Assembly: GCA_003166025.1 (NCBI GenBank)
Contig: PMWT01000109.1
Location: 12,461-46,979 of the forward strand
DNA length: 34,519 nucleotides
Source of the DNA: Acidimicrobiaceae bacterium
GTDB taxonomy: Bacteria; Actinomycetota; Acidimicrobiia; Acidimicrobiales; Palsa-688
Direction of reading: 5' to 3'
This document shows positions 29,458 to 34,519 of this stretch, one piece after another (within the stretch, counting starts at the first letter, position 1; every line of letters starts with the position of its first letter). Both the position numbers and the translations under genes were made by a program. The notes under the pieces were generated by a model. The model did no database searches and was not told where the DNA came from. It worked only from the letters and a program-made list of their open reading frames with translations.

Positions 29458-32115
29458 TCAGCCCAGCCGCACGGCCTGGAGCTCGGACCAGGGCAGGTTG
29501 GCTACGACGCTGTACTCGGCCTGACCGTCCCAACTGGCCGTGACGGGATCGGTGCCGGAGTTGCCCTCGGCCGCCCAATCGCTCGGTTGCTCGGCCTCCA
29601 GCATCACGGCGCCGGCATAGTCGGTCACCACCATGCCGTAGGTCTGTATGGCCTTGAAGACCATTTGCCCGAACGGGGTCAGTCCTGAGGGCATGGGCAG
29701 GTTGGCCGGGAACCGGAACCATTGGCCCTCCGGGGGCTGGCCGGGGACGTTGTCGGGGTGCGAAGGACAATCTTCACGATCGGCGGGGTAAACATAGCCA
29801 TAACAGCCCGGGAGGGCCACGGCGATGGCATGATCTATCGACCCGGAGGCGACATCGGCCTCGGTTATCGTCGTGCCCAGATAGCTTATGCCCGTGGCAG
29901 AAAGGCCAAATGGGCTGGGAAATACACCATTGCTGGTGGACATGCTCAACTTGCCCCCCCAGCAGGCCGAGTAGCTTCCGTCGGGGTTGGCCTGGACTTC
30001 CCAGAACTCCCAGGCCGTACCGGTCGACGGTTGGTAGATCATGAGCGGGTCGTCCGAGGAGCCGTTCAGGGAGGCGTAGGTGGGGATGGGCGCCTCGGTC
30101 CCGGTTTCGGAGGTGAAGTCGTTGCAGCCGGTGGTGACGGAGATCGGCGAGTCCACCTGATCGGCCGAGACCCAGTAGATGGGCGCCGTGTTGACACCGA
30201 CGTTCCCGTAATTGTCCTGGTAGTCCGTTACGAAGTCGCTGACGTACTGGGACGACTCGGCGCTCACCGCCCAGTCCTGGGCGTCACTGTTGAACACGCT
30301 GTAGGGCATGACCCGGGCGGGCGGGGTCAATGGGTTGTCGGCCGGGACTGGTGGCGCCACCGTGGTTGTTGGGGCAGCGGTGGTGGTGGTAGCAGCAGCA
30401 GCGGCGGTCGTTGCCGCCGCCGGAGGCAGCGTGGAGGTGGTGGCGGCGGGAGGGACGGTCGTCGCCGGGGCCACGGTCGTGGTAGCTGCCGGAGCGGCGA
30501 CCACGGGGGACGGCACCGTCGTGGTAACAGCGGGAGGGGAGACCACGGGGGACGGCACGGTCGTAACAGCAGGAGCTGCGCTCGTAGTGGGCGCCACGGT
30601 CGTGGTCGCAGCTGCAGCTACGGTAGCCTCGGTGGGGGGGCCGGTCGTCGCCAGAGTGGACGTGGTCGTCGCCGAGACCGTTGTAATAGCTGCGCTCGTC
30701 GTCGGCGCCACGGAGGTCGGTGGGGAGGCCGGGGCAACGGGGGTGGCGGCCAGGGCATTGTTCTCGGCGGCGAAATAGCTCGGCAGAGAGTTGTAATCAT
30801 CGCCCTGGTCCGTCACATAAACCAGGTCCCCACCCAGAGCCTTGATCGCTTGCAAGGTCGAGGTCAGGTCCTGGCTGGACGGTCCTGACGTGATGATGTA
30901 GCCGATCTGCGTTGCTGACGACGGGTAGTCCGGCGGCGGGGTGGACTGGAACGCGGCCAGGGTGCCCTCCATGACCACGATGGCGTTGGCCACGCTCGGC
31001 GAGAGGTAACCGGGGCCCGGGGGCGTGCCGGGGTTGAGGATGTCAATGCCGCCCTGCGCATGTACATAACCGGTGAGGGCCTCGTAATAGCCGAGGTCCA
31101 ACGACGTACCGGTCACGTCGTCGAAGAAAATGTCGTCCACCCCGTAAAGCGATTTCCAGGTGCTCACTTGTGCTTCCGCCGCTGTCAACGAGACGGTTGC
31201 CTCCGCTGTATCGACGTAGCCGACAATCGTCCAGCCCGCAGATTCAGCATTGTCCACGGCCGCGGCGTAGGTCGGGTCCAGCGTCGTGCCTGGTCCGGAA
31301 TCGACGTTTGCGATGACATAACCCGGGAGGGAGGCCGGCCGGGTAGCAGCGAGGGTGGCCCATAACGGGCCCGAGGTCGGGTACTGGTAGGCGGGGATGA
31401 GCCAAGATTGCTGGCCGGCCGGAGCGATCGTGGCCGCTGCTGTCGGCACCGACGTTGTTGCCGCCGCGCCCGCCGTCGTCGTAGGGACCGACGTCGTCGT
31501 AGGTACCGACGTCGCCGCCGCACCGGCTGCTGATGCCGGCGGGGCAGGCGTAGAGGCGCCGGTCGTGGTGGTGAGCGGGTCGTTGAGCCCGGCAAAGGAA
31601 TGCACCGGGACCGAGGACGTGGTCGCCGGTGGCGGGACGCCGGGAGAGGCGGTAGGCGTCGGTCCCAGGGCAATCTGGCCTTGTGCGGCGACTACCGGGG
31701 ACGGAGAGGATGACGCCGAGACGGAGCGGGCGGTACTGCTAGGGCCGGTGCCGGAGACCTGGGTGCCGGAGACCTGGGTGCCGCTCGTTTCGACCAAGGA
31801 GGGCGAGGTCAACGGCGACAGTGATGTCGTCCCGCCCGCCGTCGCCGGGAGCGTGGATGTGCTGGTGGAGGCATCTATCGACCGGCCGGGTGTGCCGCTG
31901 CTTGGCTCTTCGTGGCTGACGGCGGCTGTCGGGGCAGCGACGGAAGATGCCGGCGGACCGGTGGTCGCCGCGCTGTGAGCCGGGCCCCTCGGCGCCCCGG
32001 CCAGCTCTGGGGCAGGGCCCATGCCAATGACAACCAGGCCGACGCGCACAACTATGGCCGCCAGCGCCACGACCCAAATGCCGACTTTTAATCTGGACGT
32101 TTTACGTTTTGGCAT
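29458..32115 (-). CDS. large membrane-anchored surface protein with spherulin-4-like domain
   Basis: 885 aa from the ATG at 32115, preceded by GGCGGAAAG; an upstream ATG (32151) has no binding site. Layout: N-terminal membrane segment (~10-32), Ser/Thr/Pro/Ala linker (~40-235), a domain (~238-475), a second Thr/Pro/Ala linker (~480-605) and a C-terminal domain (~610-885). The first domain (LIPAYQYPTSGPLWATL, VIANVDSGPG, GWTIVGYVDTAEA, VDDIFFDDVTG) matches the spherulin 4 family, related to microbial glycan hydrolases such as Sph3; Asp residues in FFDD may be catalytic. The C-terminal domain is Cys- and Trp-containing and unrecognised. Likely a surface glycan-binding or glycan-cutting protein held by its N-terminus. 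Confidence 0.83.
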   Translation of the reverse strand: MPKRKTSRLKVGIWVVALAAIVVRVGLVVIGMGPAPELAGAPRGPAHSAATTGPPASSVAAPTAAVSHEEPSSGTPGRSIDASTSTSTLPATAGGTTSLSPLTSPSLVETSGTQVSGTQVSGTGPSSTARSVSASSSPSPVVAAQGQIALGPTPTASPGVPPPATTSSVPVHSFAGLNDPLTTTTGASTPAPPASAAGAAATSVPTTTSVPTTTAGAAATTSVPTAAATIAPAGQQSWLIPAYQYPTSGPLWATLAATRPASLPGYVIANVDSGPGTTLDPTYAAAVDNAESAGWTIVGYVDTAEATVSLTAAEAQVSTWKSLYGVDDIFFDDVTGTSLDLGYYEALTGYVHAQGGIDILNPGTPPGPGYLSPSVANAIVVMEGTLAAFQSTPPPDYPSSATQIGYIITSGPSSQDLTSTLQAIKALGGDLVYVTDQGDDYNSLPSYFAAENNALAATPVAPASPPTSVAPTTSAAITTVSATTTSTLATTGPPTEATVAAAATTTVAPTTSAAPAVTTVPSPVVSPPAVTTTVPSPVVAAPAATTTVAPATTVPPAATTSTLPPAAATTAAAAATTTTAAPTTTVAPPVPADNPLTPPARVMPYSVFNSDAQDWAVSAESSQYVSDFVTDYQDNYGNVGVNTAPIYWVSADQVDSPISVTTGCNDFTSETGTEAPIPTYASLNGSSDDPLMIYQPSTGTAWEFWEVQANPDGSYSACWGGKLSMSTSNGVFPSPFGLSATGISYLGTTITEADVASGSIDHAIAVALPGCYGYVYPADREDCPSHPDNVPGQPPEGQWFRFPANLPMPSGLTPFGQMVFKAIQTYGMVVTDYAGAVMLEAEQPSDWAAEGNSGTDPVTASWDGQAEYSVVANLPWSELQAVRLG

Positions 32116-32408
32116 TTGCACTTTCCGCCACACCGGTCTGGTCCCGACCATAGCTGGGCCGTGGTAGACGGCCAGGTACGCACGGCAAACATTGGTTGAA
32201 GGATGAGTGAATTTCGGGGTTCAATGGCCAATTCGGACCGGACCGGCGGCGGCACGGGCGGCACCGGCCGGAGGAACGGGGCTGACCGTCCCCAGGGGTG
32301 CGCGGGCCGGGCCGCCGGTCGAATAGCTTGGTCCGCGCCGGCATCACTGTGACCGTCTATCGGCGGGTAAATCCCGCGATCAAGCCGGCGGGAGCGAAAT
32401 AGATCGAA
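32116..32408. promoter_or_regulatory. divergent promoter region of spherulin-like and arfB genes
   Basis: 293 bp with no convincing gene. On the - strand, ATTCACT-catc-CTTCAAC (32195-32212) is a weak PHO-like pair with the 11-base period, about 80 bp upstream of the spherulin-like ATG. No clear -10/-35 boxes are recognised. Confidence 0.3.
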
Positions 32409-32828
32409 ATGGACAGCGACAGCGCCCTCAAGGTCGGGCGGCACCTGGTTATCCCCCCGGGCGAGCTGGAGTGGCGTTTCAGTGCCAGCGGAGGGCCGGG
32501 GGGCCAACATGCCAATACCGCCAACACCCGGGTGGAGCTCGTCTTTGATGTAGCCGGCTCGGCCGTCCTCGGGCCCCGGCAGCGGGCGCGGCTGCTGGAA
32601 CGGCTAGGGCCCAGTGTCCGTGTCGTCGTTGTCGATGAGCGCTCGCAGCTCCGCAACCGTCAGATCGCACTGGAAAGGCTGGCCGAGCGGCTCACCGACG
32701 CCTTGCGCGTCGACCCGTCCCGCCGCCCCACGGTGCCGACGAGGGCCTCTCGTGAGCGGCGGTTACGGGCCAAACAGTTGCGCTCGGCGCGCAAGGTCGA
32801 CAGACGGACGCCGCCGCCGGAGGCCTGA
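32409..32828 (+). CDS. arfB: alternative ribosome-rescue factor ArfB (peptidyl-tRNA hydrolase)
   Basis: 139 aa, the usual length. ArfB enters stalled ribosomes lacking a stop codon and hydrolyses the peptidyl-tRNA. The catalytic GGQ loop is SGGPGGQHANTANTRVEL with GGQ at 31-33, and the N-terminal IPPGELEWRFSAS is typical. The basic C-terminal tail (SRERRLRAKQLRSARKVDRR) that inserts in the mRNA channel is present. Start ATG at 32409 with GGGAG about 15 bases upstream, a weak binding site. A housekeeping gene unrelated to the surface genes around it. Confidence 0.93.
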   Translation: MDSDSALKVGRHLVIPPGELEWRFSASGGPGGQHANTANTRVELVFDVAGSAVLGPRQRARLLERLGPSVRVVVVDERSQLRNRQIALERLAERLTDALRVDPSRRPTVPTRASRERRLRAKQLRSARKVDRRTPPPEA

Positions 32829-33071
32829 GGCCAGGTGTCAGCCCAGGTTGCTACGGACCAGGGCCCTCTCTGAGGCGAAGGCGTCGCCCCCGTACTGCTG
32901 AAGCTTGGTCGGCCCTCATTTCGTAGCTCCGCGGCCACCCGGCGCACCCCGTTGCCGGCGCACCCGCGGCCGACCCGCTCGCCGGTTGCACCCGCTAAAG
33001 GGACGGCGAGATAGCGGCGGTTCTGTAGAGTGCGCCACGTACCGTCCGTAGTGTCAACCTCAGGAGGGCTC
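32829..33071 (+). other. intergenic region before the VOC gene
   Basis: 243 bp with no supported gene on either strand. AGGAGG at 33062-33067 is the strong ribosome binding site of the VOC gene and decides its GTG start. Promoter elements are not clear. Confidence 0.5.
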
Positions 33072-33845
33072 GTGGCAGAGCGAAAGTCTTATTCTCCCGG
33101 CACACCGAGCTGGGTAGATCTGGGCACGGCCGACCCGCAGGCGGCGGCCGGGTTTTACGGCGAGCTCTTCGGCTGGGTGGCCGCCTTCGACCCCCGCCCG
33201 GAGGCCGGCGGGTACGGCATGTTCAGCTTGCGGGACCACCTGGTCGCCGGGATCGGCCCCCAGACCAACCCTGGCCCGCCGCATTGGGCGGTCTACGTCA
33301 GCGTGGCCGACATAGATGCGACCGCGGCCAAGGTCGTTGACAACGGCGGCAAGTTGTTAGTCGGCCCGATGGAGGTCCTCACCGCCGGGTGGTTCGCCGT
33401 GGCCGCGGACCCGGCCGGTTCGGTCTTCTCCCTGTGGCAGCCCGGGGACCACGCCGGTGCCGGGCTCGTAAACGAGCCCGGGGCCTTTACCTGGAACGAG
33501 CTGGCCACCACGGACCTCCCCGGTGCGCGGGATTTTTACATCGCGGTCTTCGGCTGGGGGGCGGAGGGCGACGCACACAACGCCAATGCCGCCATTTTCA
33601 CCATCGGCGGCAAGCCCGTGTGCGGTGCCCATGCCGCGGGCCCGGGCGAGCACCCGGCCTGGTCGATCTGGTTCGCGGTCGATGACTGCGACGCCTCGAC
33701 GGAAAAAGCTCGAGCTCTTGGCGCCTCGGTGCTGATGCCGCCCAGGGATCTCGATTTCGGGCGCGGCGCCGTGGTGGCTGACCCCCAGGGGGCGGTGTTC
33801 GGGATCGGAAAGGTCAACGACGCTACTCCCGGGTACGCGTCCTAG
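33072..33845 (+). CDS. two-domain VOC (glyoxalase-fold) family protein
   Basis: 257 aa from the GTG at 33072, placed 4 bases after AGGAGG; the frame runs back to 33030. Two vicinal-oxygen-chelate domains lie in tandem: ~8-118 (GTPSWVDLGTADPQAAAGFYGELFGW ... DPAGSVFSLWQ, quoted in part) and ~132-250 (FTWNELATTDLPGARDFY ... DPQGAVFGIGK). The second domain keeps the shape of a metal-binding VOC module, but in both the metal ligands are incomplete, as in many actinobacterial two-domain members annotated as glyoxalase/bleomycin resistance-like or hydroxylase-like proteins. Cytoplasmic; substrate unknown. Confidence 0.88.
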   Translation: MAERKSYSPGTPSWVDLGTADPQAAAGFYGELFGWVAAFDPRPEAGGYGMFSLRDHLVAGIGPQTNPGPPHWAVYVSVADIDATAAKVVDNGGKLLVGPMEVLTAGWFAVAADPAGSVFSLWQPGDHAGAGLVNEPGAFTWNELATTDLPGARDFYIAVFGWGAEGDAHNANAAIFTIGGKPVCGAHAAGPGEHPAWSIWFAVDDCDASTEKARALGASVLMPPRDLDFGRGAVVADPQGAVFGIGKVNDATPGYAS

Positions 33846-33851
33846 CGAGCA

Positions 33852-34421
33852 TCAGGGCGCCGGCTCGGGACCTGCGGGGCCGGCGCCCGTGGCCGCGGCC
33901 ACAGCAGGCGCGCCGGCCGCTACCGAGGTCATGGGCGTCCGCGTGGCCGACCGTGTGCGGCGCTTGGCGATCCGGCGCAACTGCAGGATGCGTGCCGTCC
34001 CGCAGACCAGGACTATGACGGCACCGATTACGGCGGAGAAGAGAAGGGCTACGCCCAGAGGGAGATGACCGTGGAGGGACACGAAGCTGATAGGGACTTC
34101 GCGCTCGTTCTGGAGGATGAATATGAGCATGGCCACTACCAGGACGACGGCCACGATGGCGGCCGTCCAGGCGCCGCTCAGACGCGTCGGGCCGACCTTT
34201 TCCGACGGGCGCCCGGAGCGCCGCCTGCCGGTGTGGCCCACCCCCAGGCTGCCCGGGGCCGGAGCGGCCTCGGGGTAGGTCGCCGGCGCCGGTACAAGGG
34301 GGGACGGGACTGGGGGCCGGACCGAAGTGGGGACGGGTGGCGGGCCGAGGGCGGGGGCCGGCGGGGCGCTTTCGGCCATGTCCTCCGCGGGACCTCGCGC
34401 CTCGGCGTTGCCATCGTCCAT
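33852..34421 (-). CDS. LapA-domain (DUF1049) membrane protein
   Basis: 189 aa, ATG at 34421 with AAAGGA upstream. A Pro/Ala-rich N-terminus (~1-80) precedes the two-segment LapA module: WTAAIVAVVLVVAMLIFILQN (~85-105), a short loop with VPISFVSLHGHLPLGVA, and a second membrane segment ending in TARILQLRRIAKRR (~120-155). The FILQN ... V.ISF ... LPLGVALL pattern is diagnostic of the family. LapA-like proteins are linked to lipopolysaccharide assembly in proteobacteria, but in actinobacteria their role is unknown. The N-terminal extension is longer than in typical members of about 100 aa. Its stop is 6 bp from the end of the convergent VOC gene. Confidence 0.85.
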   Translation of the reverse strand: MDDGNAEARGPAEDMAESAPPAPALGPPPVPTSVRPPVPSPLVPAPATYPEAAPAPGSLGVGHTGRRRSGRPSEKVGPTRLSGAWTAAIVAVVLVVAMLIFILQNEREVPISFVSLHGHLPLGVALLFSAVIGAVIVLVCGTARILQLRRIAKRRTRSATRTPMTSVAAGAPAVAAATGAGPAGPEPAP

Positions 34422-34498
34422 GGGTCCTTTATACCGCCGCCACCGATGTTCAACCTCGGGCCTCTGCCGGAGGCGGTCCGCGGCGCGGGTGAAGGACC

Positions 34499-34519
34499 AT
34501 GACCCGGTCCCGGGATTTC
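34499..34519 (+). CDS. possible start of a further gene cut by the window edge
   Basis: ATG at 34499 directly follows GAAGGA (34491-34496), a good ribosome binding site at short distance. Only seven codons remain in the window, so neither the gene nor its product can be judged. Confidence 0.25.

Noticed and set aside
30308..31978. Long + strand frames rich in Val/Ala/Gly opposite the spherulin-like gene
   Set aside because: Same repeat effect. The - strand frame has an N-terminal anchor, two folded domains and a ribosome binding site.

Overview
The window is high-GC, gene-dense DNA with many GTG starts, ATGA/GTGA gene overlaps and very long Thr/Pro/Ser linkers on secreted proteins. This fits a high-GC actinobacterium. 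I infer a member of Acidimicrobiia or a near relative from the poly-Thr linkers and the pairing of a class E-type sortase with an exosortase. No rRNA, tRNA or other taxonomic marker is present to prove it. I found no insertion sequence, phage, CRISPR array or tRNA.

Region 1 (1-10796, + strand) is a phosphate-uptake (pst) operon. It runs: 3' end of a Thr-rich wall protein ending in LAYTG; pstC; pstA; pstS with a ~320-residue stalk; a diverged second PstS-like protein with a Thr stalk and LAMTG tail; an oversized class E-like sortase; a 107-aa membrane protein; pstB. From pstC to pstB every junction is an ATGA or GTGA overlap. Class E sortases are known to cut LAxTG, so the operon appears to encode both wall-anchored phosphate receptors and the enzyme that anchors them. 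phoU is not in the window.

Region 2 (10838-12064, - strand) holds a protein with an L7/L12-C-terminal-like domain fused to an NTF2/SnoaL-like domain, and a small CxxC protein. Region 3 (12249-17464, + strand) is an envelope-polysaccharide and sorting locus: exosortase with a C-terminal EpsI-like domain, a tail-anchored coiled-coil protein and two membrane family 2 glycosyltransferases. Region 4 (17574-22150, - strand) has a methyltransferase, a GT-C-like membrane protein, two coiled-coil proteins and a previously untracked 47-codon membrane ORF.

Region 5 (22168-29067) encodes exported proteins: a GH5-like hydrolase, a TolB-like propeller protein, a lipoprotein, a large phosphoesterase and a membrane-anchored protein. 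The propeller and the phosphoesterase both end in a PEP-CTERM-like tail (VPESP / LPEAP, hydrophobic stretch, Arg cluster), making them the best local candidates for exosortase substrates. A PHO-box-like direct repeat lies upstream of the phosphoesterase. Region 6 (29458-34519) holds a large spherulin-4-like surface protein, ArfB, a two-domain VOC protein and a LapA-domain membrane protein.

Taken together, I read the window as a phosphate-scavenging cell-surface island with two separate C-terminal sorting systems: sortase/LAxTG for the receptors and exosortase/PEP-like tails for a secreted phosphoesterase.
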